Assembly: GCA_023078555.1 (NCBI GenBank)
Contig: CM041197.1
Location: 8,898,842 to 8,962,841 of the forward strand
DNA from: Ulva prolifera
Taxonomy: Eukaryota > Chlorophyta > Ulvophyceae > Ulvales > Ulvaceae
DNA length: 64,000 nucleotides
Direction: 5' to 3'
Shown here: positions 24,901 to 35,160 of the stretch, one piece after another
How the letters are laid out: each line of letters begins with the position of its first letter
Numbering within the stretch: position 1 is the stretch's first letter
Position numbers and translations under genes: made by a program
Notes under the pieces: model-generated
The model's input: only the letters and a program-made list of their open reading frames with translations
Databases searched by the model: none
Told to the model about the DNA's origin: nothing

Positions 24901-25111
24901 CTGCGCCGTCTGCGTGACCAGCTCCACACCCCCCCTGGGCACGGTAGGGTTCCTGTCATGGACATGACGTTCCGGCAAGACAACCCGGAGCCAAACCCCA
25001 CGGCATATTCACCTCGGCTTGGGTATGGCGACTCTGCGGAGATAATTCGGCGTGACCCTGCTCGGGACACACCAGAAATGGCCAGAGCAGCTCTGCATCG
25101 CACGCGTGCGA
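21922..25111 (+). pseudogene. Copia-A copy 1 gag-pol, first part (gag to integrase C-terminus)
   Basis: The start MYQSNRSASNSSREEN corresponds to the conserved start of copies 2 and 3; an ATG 93 bp upstream is in frame but not conserved in copy 2. Gag occupies about residues 1-315, the CCHC knuckle CFFCKKKGHLRANC about 321, protease DSGSDMH about 369, the HHCC pre-integrase (HLSFH ... CHGC) about 565-610, and the integrase core with HADLAGP, LHTDKGGEF and NGMIERRIG about 633-738. The frame is cut by the TRIM at 25112 after the linker residues ALHRTRAM and resumes at 32448. There is no internal stop. Confidence 0.92.
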
Positions 25112-25389
25112 TGTTGTGAAAGTGCCTCGTAGCGCACAAGGCAGGTGCACATGCGAATGCACGCACGGGGTGACACGTGGCAGTCACCAGCCCGCGAATG
25201 AGAAGACACATTCCAGCTCTCTGTATAGGTCGAACAAGGTCATGGTTCAAGTATCTGACTCAGATACTGACCATGCAGGTGTGATCCCAGATCTCAGGCG
25301 TCATGTGCTAAGTACTCCGCACACATACTTAACATTTCGCCCAACTAAACTTACGGTATGACGCTTCCACTCGCGCTTGCATTCGAACA
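25112..25389 (+). repeat. 5' LTR of TRIM-B
   Basis: This 278-bp intact LTR has TG...CA ends. The second copy has the same sequence once the Copia-A insertion and one CCCGC are removed (84 plus 194 bp). Confidence 0.92.
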
Positions 25390-25581
25390 GGTATCGGTGA
25401 GTAACCACGATCACATGGGCCCATCATAACGTAAGCACCACATGACGCCTGCGATCGCTCTAACATGACCCCTCGTGTGCACAACTTCCCACAGGACATT
25501 CCAAACACTCGACGCGCTCCGAGAGAACTTCCACATGTGCCTCATGAGCTCGCACACGCTCGCTCCCGTGAAGGGGGGAGG

Positions 25582-25665
25582 TGTTGTGAAAGTGCCTCGT
25601 AGCGCACAAGGCAGGTGCACATGCGAATGCACGCACGGGGTGACACGTGGCAGTCACCAGCCCGC
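25582..25665 (+). repeat. 3' LTR of TRIM-B, first 84 bp
   Basis: The second TRIM LTR begins after the polypurine tract and is interrupted at 25665 by Copia-A copy 2; the last five bases, CCCGC, are the target duplication. Confidence 0.92.
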
Positions 25666-26013
25666 TGTCACAATGCATGAGCCTGCGGGCAGCAGTGTGG
25701 TGACAGGTGCACCCATGCACGGACGATCCGCGGATCCAGTGCAGGGGTAAGCCGCCAGCCTAGATTGTCTCGATGTAGTGAGAGAGATCCTGCGAGGGTT
25801 TCCCGCCGTAACCTTGAGTGTTCAGTGTGCATATAAGCATGTGCACGCTGAGATCTGTAACCATTCTCTTTACTGTTTCCCGGTACTAGCACTTCCCTTC
25901 AACATCTCTCGGTTCTACCTCTGTGCGCAGCAGGTATGAGATGTTGGCTGTCCTGACCTGACCTGAACAAGGACTGCGCGTCCTGACCTGCACGTATGAT
26001 AGCTTTTCTGACA
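25666..26013 (+). repeat. 5' LTR of Copia-A copy 2
   Basis: This 348-bp LTR has TGTCACAATGC and CTGACA ends. CATATAAG and, 26 bp on, TGTAA are conserved as in copy 1. Confidence 0.94.
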
Positions 26014-26319
26014 TGGTATCGGTGATGTTAGCGTTATGTCTGTTTATGGTCTTGTTCAGGAAAGCCGTCGGCCAATGTCTGCGCGCAGACACGGCGGGCA
26101 TTCCACTGTTCCGCCGGCGCTCAGACTGCGGTCAAAAGCGCAGGAATCATTTAGCTCTCTCGTAGCATATTGTTGTTAGACACAATTCGAGAAGCTTGTT
26201 TTAATTATCAGCGCTGAGAAGAGCGAACGCGTTCGTTTGTTTTCTCAACCTGTTTGCTTGCGAGCAATCCCACTGGTTAGTTGCTGCGCGCGACAAACAA
26301 CCATCTGTCCTGATGCAGG

Positions 26320-29300
26320 ATGTCTCTCTCGAACGCAAACTCCAACGCCGACTCTCTTCGCGAAGAGAGGCGTGATGATGCTGACCAGCAGCCTCTCGTC
26401 GACAGGGACGCTGACCAGCAGCTCCCTGTCGGAGAACAGCCTGCGGGTATGTTGCTCCGGGGCGGCCGAATTGTCCGGCCACGACCCTCTTCCCACACTG
26501 GGCAGAGCAGTCAACAGGTGCCTTTTTCCTCTCATGCTGTGGACGATCTTGGTCACGCTGAGTCACTCATATCACTCGAGACGTTAACCGAGGCGCTGCG
26601 CGCATCTCGCGGACGTAGCGAACCTGATTTGACTAAAGGGAAATTGCCTGACTGGAATTACAAGACTGAAAGTTTCGTTGCGTACGAACAGAAAGTCTTT
26701 TTGTGGTTAGGTCAGTTCGAGTTAGATCATTTGTTGCAGCACGCACCGTCTGCGGACGAACAGCGTGTTCATGCTAGGGCGAGGACACAGGTCCTAATGT
26801 CTTTGCCTGACGCGGATAGGACGACTGTCTATCGCATGTCACATTTGTGTGAAGCATGGTCTTACTTGACTGCCAAGTACAGACCTAGCACTGAAGCCGA
26901 GATCCACAGACTGTGGAGTCGTTTCAATTCTTTGTCACAACACAATAAAGATGTCGCGACATATTGTGGTGAGGTGATGAGTGTGTACACTCAACTGGAG
27001 GCACTAGGTGCCGATGTGGGCCAGCGATGGCTTCGATTGAAACTGTTAGAGGTGGGGGAAGAGTTCAACGCTGTGCGCGGCGAAGTTCAACACTCCTCCC
27101 CTCATGTGATAATAGCCCGTTTGACTGAGCATGCCGATTTGCTCAAACAACAGCGGTCGCTGCAGGCTAGGTCTGGGGCGCCCGCGGGCAAACCAGGCCA
27201 TGGCTGGCGCAAGCAGCACCGTGGTGACGGCCCTGTGGTCGCTGCTCTCGCAGCTGGCCAGGCTCCTCGCGAGGAGACCAGGACCTGTTTCTTCTGCAAG
27301 AAGAAGGGACATTTGCGTGCGAACTGCCCCCAACGCAAACAGGCTGCGGCCAGAGATGTTTGCACTATTGAAATGCCTGCCAAGTATCCACAGCCGGACG
27401 CGTCCATGCCGTGGAACATAATTGTTGATAGTGGGTCGGACATGCATATAGTAGGAAATCGGGAAATGTTCACTGAGTACGGCCCGTGTCAGAAAGTTGC
27501 CAATCTCGCGGGACCAGGGCAGCTTTCTATCATGGGTAGGGGAACCATTCAGGTGAACCTGGGTGCTTATGTGGACAAGCATGGGAACACGCACCCACTG
27601 GATGTGGAAATCCCTGGTGTTTACTATGCTCCTGAATGTCCGTACAACTTGCTCAGCACGATGGGTCTTAGATCAGAGCAAATGTTCCTAGACACGCGTA
27701 GGAATGTATTATATGTCCCTGGTCTGGGTGATATGGCTACCGGCGTAGAGGATAACGTCAAATTTCAGGAACTAGATGTAGACGGTCATCCTGTTTTTGC
27801 CTTTAAAATGGCGGTAGATACGAAACCCATTCTCGTCGGTGCGCCTGTCAATAGGGGGGTAGTCTGGTCTAACCAGAGCAGTCCGACCTCAGTTATTGAG
27901 GATCAACAGCAGTGGCATCATGTGGCGGTTGCGGCCGTTGACCTGAAGCGACCCAATGCTGGGGGAGCTGAGGTCCCATATGATGCATACTTGCTGGAAC
28001 CTGCTTTTATAGCACATTTGTCTTTCCACCAGTCAAATTGGGTCCTCAAGCGCATGCAGTCTAACAGTGACTTTTATGGTCATTTGAATTTGGATGTCGA
28101 TTCCGAGCCACTAGGGAATCGATGTCACGGCTGCAGAATTGGCAAAGTGCCTGCGGGCAAGTTTTCTGCCAATGATCGTGAGCTCATGGGTCAGGCCAAG
28201 TGGCCTGGTGAGCAAATGCACGCCGATTTAGCTGGTCCTGTCTCTCCGGTAGGAATTGGTGGTGTGAAATATGTTTTGTTTGTGATGTGTGCCTTTACCC
28301 GTTATACTTTCGTGGTAGGTCTGCGCAAAAAGAGTGAGGCTGCGGCCATGATCTCTTATATTATCGAACGCATTCGGGTGAATGTGGTGAAGCCAGGTGA
28401 ACCGGGTGTGCGCATCCTACACACCGACAAAGGGGGAGAGTTTATGGTCGCGGCCTTAAAGCTCTACCTCCAGCGTCGTGGCATCACTCACCGCTTGACC
28501 CCCACAGCCGCTCATCGCTGTAATGGCATGATCGAGAGGAGGATCGGAGTGGCCTTTGAGTCACTCCGTGCTGTGCTGCTCGCGAGCGGCCTGCCTCTGT
28601 TCCTGTGGATAGAATGCCTCGCCAGCGTTGTCCATGGTCACAATCTCACGCCATCATCGGCATTGTACCATGACAAACTGGCGAGCATCCTCAAGGGCCT
28701 GAAAGCTCAGCATGCTGTCAATGCGTCTGCGGACGTTGACGAAGCTGAGAAGAGCCTGGGGAAAGGTAAGCGCATGAAAAAGGCCGAGCGCGATAAGTTG
28801 AGGGATGAGGAGAAACGCAAGTACAAGTTGCTTGCGACGACAGAATTAGATGAGTTTTTAGTGCGGTCTTGTGATAAGGATATCATTCCTTATATGGCCT
28901 TTTTCCGAGACACCTCCGTTGAGGTGTTCCAAGATCTGCTGCGGCAGCAGCGTCCATGGGGGGTTGAAGTGTATGCATACCCTAGGGATGACAAGCTGCG
29001 GAAGTTGTCCCCGCGGGGTGTGCCTGCATACTGGGTCGGGGCTGGGTTGGGCCCCAGCATGCAGCGTGTGTACGCCCAGGACGTTCCTGGGGGTAGGGTT
29101 TTTGTTGTGCGTCAGGTGATGTGCACTGCGGATCAGATGATCCGGCACGTACGCAAGTACGATGCGTCCGCCGTTGTGGACAAGAGGGAACCTGAGGAGT
29201 TTGCGAACTCCTATACGGTTGCTTTCGAGGGGGACGATGAGGGTGAGCGTGTGACTGACGCAGATGTGCCTCCTTTCGCGGCAGAGCACACGTATGATGG

Positions 29301-31878
29301 GGGAGTGTTGCGCCGTCTGCGTGACCAGCTTCACACCCCCCCTGGCCATGGTAGGGTTCCTGTCATGGAAATGACATTCCGGCAGGACAACCCTGACCCT
29401 GATCCTACTGCGTACTCTCCACGATTTGGAGCTGGCTCCTCTGCGGAGATTATCCGACGTGACCCTGCTAGGGCAACGCCGGAAATAGCCAGAACAGCTT
29501 TGCATCGCACGCGTGCAATGTCCAGAGCTGCTGCTCAACCTGCCGTCCCTGCTCCCCCTCGTGTTCCCGGCGAAGTGTATCATCCTGTCGCCACGCCCTC
29601 TCGCACCGCGCGGTATGTTGTTACGCGCAATGCTGTGTTGCACGACCCTGGTGTAGAAGTTGCGCTCCCCATTCGAATGTCTGTCAGTGCGTCTGATGAC
29701 GACATGGAGGATCCGTCCGATGATGACAGTCCTGGCATCTATGACGACGATGACGAACAGCGCATGGACTACACCGTCTCAGATGATGAAGGAGCTGCGG
29801 CTCATCAGAATCTGGAGGCTCAGCGGGTCCGCTCTGGGAGTAATTCGGCAGCGGCCTCAGCATCTGGCGCGGGGGCAGTTGCTCAGCCCTTGCGAGGAGC
29901 TGAGGCGCCGAGGCCCTTCTGGGAGGATGAGCCAGATGAGGTGGAGACCGGGTCCGAATTAGGGGGAGAGGATCCGGACCCCTCAGCCGCGGTTGGGGTT
30001 GATTTGCCTGACGAGGTGAGGGCCATTCCAGCTGCCTTACCTCGTATTAAAATCAATCCTCTTGTACGCAGACGCCTTGTTCCATTGGCTGCGGATGTAG
30101 CAGCTGTACAAATGCATGAGCCTGCGGGCTCTGACATTGCTAGTAGTGAAACAGTTGTAGTTGCTATGGATGCTTCAGCTTGCGATCAGGACACATCAGC
30201 CGCGGCTGACTGTGGAGTGTCCTGTGCAGGCCTGAAGCCTCAGCATGTGGAGTCTGGTGAGCAGCAGAATGCTCAGCGTCGTGGGTCGCGCAGAGCAGCT
30301 GCCGCCAGGAAGCAGAAGGCCTCCGACCCTGATATGCCTTCTTTGAAGGAAGCGCTCGCGAGTGCTGACAGGGATGCATGGCTGCGTGCCATGCAGGAGG
30401 AGGTAGATGCACTGGGTGAGCACGGAACCTTCGGGTTGTGCTATCTGCCTGCGGGCAAACGGGCTATCTCGGGCAAATGGGTGCTCAAGATCAAGCGTGG
30501 GCCTGCTGGCGAGGTTCAGCGGTATAAGGCACGATATGTAGCTCGTGGTTTTTCTCAGGTAGAAGGTGTAGACTTTTTTGAGACTTGGTCTCCTGTCGGT
30601 AGTTATGCGACACTGCGTGTGTTGCTGTCAGTTGCTGCTCAGGAAGACTTAGAGATTAGGCACATAGACATTCAGTGCGCTTTTCTGAATGGCGAGCTAG
30701 AAGAAGAAGTGTTCGTTGAACAGCCCCCGTTCTTCACTGACGGGACAGCACGTGTCTGGAGATTGCATAAAACCCTGTATGGCCTGAAGCAAGCTGCTCG
30801 CGAGTGGCATAAAGCTTTAATAAAGGTCTTGGCTGAGATGGGATTTGTGTGCGCACAAAGTGATCCCGGACTGTATGTCAGAACATCTGGTCGCTGCTTT
30901 ATTTTCTTATGGGTCGATGACTTGTTCATATTTAGTAGCTCTGCGGGGTTACAAGAACTTGTCGACATCATTCTCACAAAATTTGAGGGCAGAGATTTAG
31001 GTGAACTTGCATGGGCACTTGGCACAGAGATCATGCGTGATCGCAAGGCCAAAACAATCATCATGACACAACGAAACAAAATTCGAAACTTGCTTGAAAA
31101 GTACAGTATGTCTGACTGTCGCAAGTCTCCCACTCCCTTAGTGCCGCGGCAACAACTAAGGAGTGCGAAAGAGCATCCTGACCTGGAAAAAGCCAGTGCT
31201 GCTGAGCATTCCAGGTTCATGAGTGTTGTAGGAAGCATCCAGTATATTGCAGGAGTGACACGACCTGACCTGAGCTATGTGGCACATGCCCTGGCCCGGC
31301 ACATGTCTAGTAGTCTAAAGGAACATTGGTCTGCCGTGCAACATGTTCTGAGATACCTGCAGTCCACAAAGAATTTAGGAATAAAATTTATAGGCTCTGA
31401 GGGACACGGGTGTTTGTTAGAGGCTTATTCGGATGCAGATTTTGCGAACTCTGCTGATCTGAAAAGCGTGTCTGGTATGGTTATTCGGGTGTATGGGAAC
31501 TGTGTTCTCTGGCGTTCGAAGAAGCAGAGTATAGTGGCTGGGGATACAACAGAGGCTGAACTCATTGCGATGAGTGCAACAGCCAACGAGTTGATGTGGG
31601 TGAAGCAGTTGCTTCTCGATTTGAAACTCGTCCCACATAAGCCGACTCTGTGGGGTGACAATAAGAGTGCCAACATATTGGCTGTTAATGCTGTGTCCAC
31701 TGACAGATCCAAGCACATTCGTGTGCGGCACTTGCGAGTGCGGGAATATGTCCAGATGGACGAACTTAAGGTAGCATGGGTAGGCACTGTTGATCAGTTA
31801 GCGGATGTGTTTACTAAAGTGCTGCCCGGACCTGCCTTGCAAGAAGTTCGTAATAAACTCCAGCTAGTGGAGACGTAG
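26320..31878 (+). CDS. gag-pol: Copia-A copy 2 Gag-Pol polyprotein, intact
   Basis: This is a single 1852-residue frame starting MSLSNANSNADSLREERRDD. Domains in order: Gag with the UBN2-type segment FLWLGQFELDHLLQHAPSAD (about 125-145); CCHC knuckle CFFCKKKGHLRANC (about 322); aspartic protease DSGSDMHIVG (about 370); HHCC pre-integrase ending CHGCRIGK; integrase with ADLAGPVSP, LHTDKGGEF and the Glu in NGMIERR; an acidic linker of about 500 residues with SDDDMEDPSDDD; RVT_2 reverse transcriptase with DIQCAFLNGELEEEV and catalytic LWVDDLFIF; RNase H with SDADFANSADLKSVSG, DTTEAELIAMSATANE and WGDNKSANILAV. Gag and Pol are in one frame with no stop between them, unlike Copia-D. The catalytic residues I can check are present except that the usual YVDD is WVDD in every family A copy. 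This copy is a candidate autonomous element. Confidence 0.95.
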   Translation: MSLSNANSNADSLREERRDDADQQPLVDRDADQQLPVGEQPAGMLLRGGRIVRPRPSSHTGQSSQQVPFSSHAVDDLGHAESLISLETLTEALRASRGRSEPDLTKGKLPDWNYKTESFVAYEQKVFLWLGQFELDHLLQHAPSADEQRVHARARTQVLMSLPDADRTTVYRMSHLCEAWSYLTAKYRPSTEAEIHRLWSRFNSLSQHNKDVATYCGEVMSVYTQLEALGADVGQRWLRLKLLEVGEEFNAVRGEVQHSSPHVIIARLTEHADLLKQQRSLQARSGAPAGKPGHGWRKQHRGDGPVVAALAAGQAPREETRTCFFCKKKGHLRANCPQRKQAAARDVCTIEMPAKYPQPDASMPWNIIVDSGSDMHIVGNREMFTEYGPCQKVANLAGPGQLSIMGRGTIQVNLGAYVDKHGNTHPLDVEIPGVYYAPECPYNLLSTMGLRSEQMFLDTRRNVLYVPGLGDMATGVEDNVKFQELDVDGHPVFAFKMAVDTKPILVGAPVNRGVVWSNQSSPTSVIEDQQQWHHVAVAAVDLKRPNAGGAEVPYDAYLLEPAFIAHLSFHQSNWVLKRMQSNSDFYGHLNLDVDSEPLGNRCHGCRIGKVPAGKFSANDRELMGQAKWPGEQMHADLAGPVSPVGIGGVKYVLFVMCAFTRYTFVVGLRKKSEAAAMISYIIERIRVNVVKPGEPGVRILHTDKGGEFMVAALKLYLQRRGITHRLTPTAAHRCNGMIERRIGVAFESLRAVLLASGLPLFLWIECLASVVHGHNLTPSSALYHDKLASILKGLKAQHAVNASADVDEAEKSLGKGKRMKKAERDKLRDEEKRKYKLLATTELDEFLVRSCDKDIIPYMAFFRDTSVEVFQDLLRQQRPWGVEVYAYPRDDKLRKLSPRGVPAYWVGAGLGPSMQRVYAQDVPGGRVFVVRQVMCTADQMIRHVRKYDASAVVDKREPEEFANSYTVAFEGDDEGERVTDADVPPFAAEHTYDGGVLRRLRDQLHTPPGHGRVPVMEMTFRQDNPDPDPTAYSPRFGAGSSAEIIRRDPARATPEIARTALHRTRAMSRAAAQPAVPAPPRVPGEVYHPVATPSRTARYVVTRNAVLHDPGVEVALPIRMSVSASDDDMEDPSDDDSPGIYDDDDEQRMDYTVSDDEGAAAHQNLEAQRVRSGSNSAAASASGAGAVAQPLRGAEAPRPFWEDEPDEVETGSELGGEDPDPSAAVGVDLPDEVRAIPAALPRIKINPLVRRRLVPLAADVAAVQMHEPAGSDIASSETVVVAMDASACDQDTSAAADCGVSCAGLKPQHVESGEQQNAQRRGSRRAAAARKQKASDPDMPSLKEALASADRDAWLRAMQEEVDALGEHGTFGLCYLPAGKRAISGKWVLKIKRGPAGEVQRYKARYVARGFSQVEGVDFFETWSPVGSYATLRVLLSVAAQEDLEIRHIDIQCAFLNGELEEEVFVEQPPFFTDGTARVWRLHKTLYGLKQAAREWHKALIKVLAEMGFVCAQSDPGLYVRTSGRCFIFLWVDDLFIFSSSAGLQELVDIILTKFEGRDLGELAWALGTEIMRDRKAKTIIMTQRNKIRNLLEKYSMSDCRKSPTPLVPRQQLRSAKEHPDLEKASAAEHSRFMSVVGSIQYIAGVTRPDLSYVAHALARHMSSSLKEHWSAVQHVLRYLQSTKNLGIKFIGSEGHGCLLEAYSDADFANSADLKSVSGMVIRVYGNCVLWRSKKQSIVAGDTTEAELIAMSATANELMWVKQLLLDLKLVPHKPTLWGDNKSANILAVNAVSTDRSKHIRVRHLRVREYVQMDELKVAWVGTVDQLADVFTKVLPGPALQEVRNKLQLVET

Positions 31879-31895
31879 CAGGGTTTATGGGGGAG

Positions 31896-32243
31896 TGTCA
31901 CAATGCATGAGCCTGCGGGCAGCAGTGTGGTGACAGGTGCACCCATGCACGGACGATCCGCGGATCCAGTGCAGGGGTAAGCCGCCAGCCTAGATTGTCT
32001 CGATGTAGTGAGAGAGATCCTGCGAGGGTTTCCCGCCGTAACCTTGAGTGTTCAGTGTGCATATAAGCATGTGCACGCTGAGATCTGTAACCATTCTCTT
32101 TACTGTTTCCCGGTACTAGCACTTCCCTTCAACATCTCTCGGTTCTACCTCTGTGCGCAGCAGGTATGAGATGTTGGCTGTCCTGACCTGACCTGAACAA
32201 GGACTGCGCGTCCTGACCTGCACGTATGATAGCTTTTCTGACA
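31896..32243 (+). repeat. 3' LTR of Copia-A copy 2
   Basis: Same sequence and length as 25666-26013; followed by CCCGC. Confidence 0.95.
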
Positions 32244-32248
32244 CCCGC

Positions 32249-32442
32249 GAATGAGAAGACACATTCCAGCTCTCTGTATAGGTCGAACAAGGTCATGGTT
32301 CAAGTATCTGACTCAGATACTGACCATGCAGGTGTGATCCCAGATCTCAGGCGTCATGTGCTAAGTACTCCGCACACATACTTAACATTTCGCCCAACTA
32401 AACTTACGGTATGACGCTTCCACTCGCGCTTGCATTCGAACA
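32249..32442 (+). repeat. 3' LTR of TRIM-B, last 194 bp
   Basis: This continues the LTR cut at 25665 and ends CATTCGAACA; TGCGA at 32443-32447 is the TRIM target duplication, after which Copia-A copy 1 resumes. Confidence 0.92.
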
Positions 32443-32447
32443 TGCGA

Positions 32448-34795
32448 TGTCCAGGGCTGCAGCCCATCCTGACGTCATCCCCCCTCCCCGTGCACGTGGT
32501 GAACTGCGTCATTTGGAGGCTGGTCCCTCGCGCACAACTCGTTATGTGCCCACACGTGCTGCTGCATTGCACGACCCAGGTGTAGACGTTGCGTTCCCCG
32601 TTCCTGTGTCTGCGAGTGAATCGGACGACGACATGGACAGTGATGGTCCTGGCGTCTATGACGACGATGACGAACAACGCATGGACTACACCGTCTCAGA
32701 TGATGAAAGAGCTGCGGCTCATCAGAATCTGGAGGCTCAGCGGGTCCGCTCAGGGAGTAATTCGGCTGCGGCCTCAGCATCTGGCGCGGGGGCAGTTGCT
32801 CCGCCCCTGCGAGGAGCAGAGGCGCCGAGGCCCTTCTGGGAGGATGAGCCAGATGAGGTGGAGACCGGGTCCGAATTAGGGGGAGAGGGCCCGGACCCCT
32901 CAGCCGCTGTCGGGGTTGATTTGCCTGACGAGGTGAGGGCCATTCCAGCCGCCTTGCCCCGCATTAAAATCAATCCTCTTGTACGCAGACGCCTTGTTCC
33001 ATTGGCTGCGGATGTAGCAGCTGTGCATATGAATGAGCCTGCGGGCTCTAATGCTAGTAGTGAAACAGTTGTTGCTGCTATTGAAGTTTCAGCTTGCAGC
33101 CAGGACACATCAGCCGCGGCTGACTGTGGAGTGTCCTGTGCAGGCCTGAAGCCTCAGCATGTGGAGTCTGGTGAGCAGCAGAATGTTCAGCGTCGTGGGT
33201 CGCGCCGAGCAGCTGCCGCCAGGAAGCAGAAGGCCTCCTCCGACCCTGATATGCCTTCTATGAAGGAAGGACTCGCGGGTCCAGACAGGGATGCATGGCT
33301 GCGTGCCATGCAGGAGGAGGTAGATGCACTGGGTGAGCACGGAACCTTCGGGTTGTGCTATCTGCCTGCGGGCAAACGGGCTATCTCGGGCAAATGGGTG
33401 CTCAAGATCAAGCGTGGGCCTGCGGGGGAGATTCAGCGCTACAAGGCACGCTATGTAGCGCGGGGTTTTTCTCAGGTAGAGGGTGTAGACTTTTTTGAGA
33501 CTTGGTCACCTGTTGGGAGCTATGCGACACTTCGTGTGTTGCTGTCAGTTGCTGCTCAGGCAGATTTAGAAATTAGACACATAGATATACAGTGTGCTTT
33601 TCTGAATGGTGAGCTGGAGGAGGAAGTGTTCGTTGAACAGCCCCCGTACTTCACTGACGGGACAGCACGTGTATGGAGATTGCATAAAACCCTGTATGGC
33701 CTGAAGCAAGCTGCTCGCGAGTGGCATAAAGCTTTAATAAAGGTCTTAGCAGAGATGGGATTTGTGTGCGCACAAAGTGATCCCGGACTGTATGTTAGAA
33801 CATCTGGTCTTTGTTTTATTTTTCTGTGGGTCGACGACTTGTTCATATTCAGCGGCACTGCGGGGCTGCAAGAACTTGTCGACATAATTCTCACAAAATT
33901 CGAAGGCAGAGACCTGGGTGAACTAGCATGGGCACTTGGCACTGAGATCATGCGTGATCGTAAGGCCAAGACAATCACCATGACACAGCGAAACAAAATC
34001 CATAGCCTGCTTGAAAAGTATAGTATGTCTGATTGTCGAAAGTCTCCCACTCCGTTAGTGCCGCGGCAACAACTGAGGAGTGTGAAAGAGCACCCGGACC
34101 TGGAGAAAGCCAGTGCTGCTGAGCATTCCAGGTTCATGAGTGCTGTAGGAAGCATCCAGTACATTGCAGGAGTGACACGACCTGACCTCAGCTACGTGGC
34201 ACATGCCCTGGCCCGGCACATGTCCAGTAGTCTGAAGGAACATTGGTTGGCTGTGCAACACGTTCTGAGATACCTGCAGTCCACAAAGAATTTAGGAATA
34301 AAATTTATAGGCTCTGTGGGACATGGGTGCCTGTTAGAGGCTTTTTCTGATGCAGATTTTGCGAACTCTGCTGATTTGAAGAGTGTATCTGGTATGGTTC
34401 TTCGAGTGTATGGGAACTGTGTTCTCTGGCGCTCGAAGAAACAGAGTATAGTGGCAGGGGATACAACAGAGGCTGAGCTCATTGCGATGAGTGCAACAGC
34501 CAACGAGTTGATGTGGGTGAAGCAATTGCTTCTCGATTTGAAACTCGTCCCACATAAGCCGACTCTGTGGGGTGACAATAAGAGTGCCAACATCTTGGCT
34601 GTTAACGCTGTGTCCACTGACAGATCCAAGCACATTCGTGTGCGGCACTTGCGAGTGCGGGAATATGTCCAGATGGATGAACTTAAGGTAGCATGGGTAG
34701 GCACTGTTGATCAGTTAGCGGATGTGTTTACTAAAGTGCTGCCCGGACCTGCTTTGTTAGAAGTTCGTAATAAACTCCAGCTAGTGGAGACTTAG
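32448..34795 (+). pseudogene. Copia-A copy 1 gag-pol, second part (linker, RT, RNase H)
   Basis: The frame resumes at the linker SRAAAHPDVIPPPRARGELR and runs to TAG at 34795. It holds the acidic linker, RVT_2 RT (DIQCAFLNGELEEE, LWVDDLFIF) and RNase H (SDADFANSAD, TTEAELIAMS, WGDNKSANILAV). Joined to 21922-25111 it totals 5538 nt, exactly the length of the copy 3 frame. A 5' extension that starts at 32411 inside the TRIM LTR is an accident of the insertion. Confidence 0.92.
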
Positions 34796-34812
34796 CAGGG
34801 TTTATGGGGGAG

Positions 34813-35160
34813 TGTCACAATGCATGAGCCTGCGGGCAGCAGTGTGGTGACAGGTGCACCCATGCACGGACGATCCGCGGATCCAGTGCAGGGGTAAGCC
34901 GCCAACCGAGATTGTCTCGATGTAGTGAGAGAGATCCCGCAAGGGTTTCCCGCCGTGACCTTGAGTGTTCAGTGTGCATATAAGCATGTGCACACTGAGG
35001 TCTGTAACCTTTCACCTTACTGTTTCACGGTACTAGCTGTACCTTGTCTCCTCCCGCATTCCTCGGTTCTACCTCTGTGCGCAGCAGGTATGGAATGCTG
35101 GCTACCTGACCTGACCTAAGACTGCGTGTCTGACCTGACAGATAGAGTGACTTTCTGACA
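34813..35160 (+). repeat. 3' LTR of Copia-A copy 1
   Basis: This 348-bp LTR matches 21267-21614, with perhaps a base or two different (for example GAGGTCTG for GAGATCTG), and is followed by CCTGT. Confidence 0.94.

Larger units (their letters stand above)
25666..32243 (+). mobile_element. Copia-A copy 2, complete and apparently intact
   Basis: This is a full-length 6578-bp element inside the TRIM LTR, with 348-bp LTRs (25666-26013 and 31896-32243) that look identical, a CCCGC duplication at 25661-25665 and 32244-32248, primer-binding site TGGTATCGGTGA at 26014 and polypurine tract TATGGGGGAG before the 3' LTR. Its single 1852-residue frame is uninterrupted. LTR identity and its place at the top of the nest make it the youngest insertion here. 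It defines subfamily A2, with copies 5 and 6. Confidence 0.96.
25112..32442 (+). mobile_element. TRIM-B: miniature LTR retrotransposon (748 bp net), itself interrupted
   Basis: Two 278-bp LTRs (25112-25389; 25582-25665 plus 32249-32442) bracket a 192-bp non-coding interior (25390-25581). The interior opens with the primer-binding site GGTATCGGTGAG and closes with the polypurine tract GTGAAGGGGGGAGG. LTRs start TGTTGTGAAAG and end CATTCGAACA. The target duplication is TGCGA (25107-25111, 32443-32447). The second LTR is split by Copia-A copy 2 with duplication CCCGC. With no coding capacity, it must use proteins from another element. Confidence 0.93.
21267..35160 (+). mobile_element. Copia-A copy 1, full length, carrying a nested TRIM and Copia-A copy 2
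   Basis: The outer element has 348-bp LTRs at 21267-21614 and 34813-35160 and a CCTGT duplication at 21262-21266 and 35161-35165. It is split at 25111/32448 by the TRIM, with duplication TGCGA. Removing the TRIM (25112-32442 and one TGCGA) rejoins a gag-pol frame of 1845 residues, the same length as copy 3. It belongs to subfamily A1 with copies 3 and 4. Confidence 0.96.

Noticed and set aside
32411-34795. A separate 794-codon protein starting in the TRIM LTR
   Set aside because: The first 12 codons are TRIM LTR sequence; the rest is the second half of Copia-A copy 1 pol.
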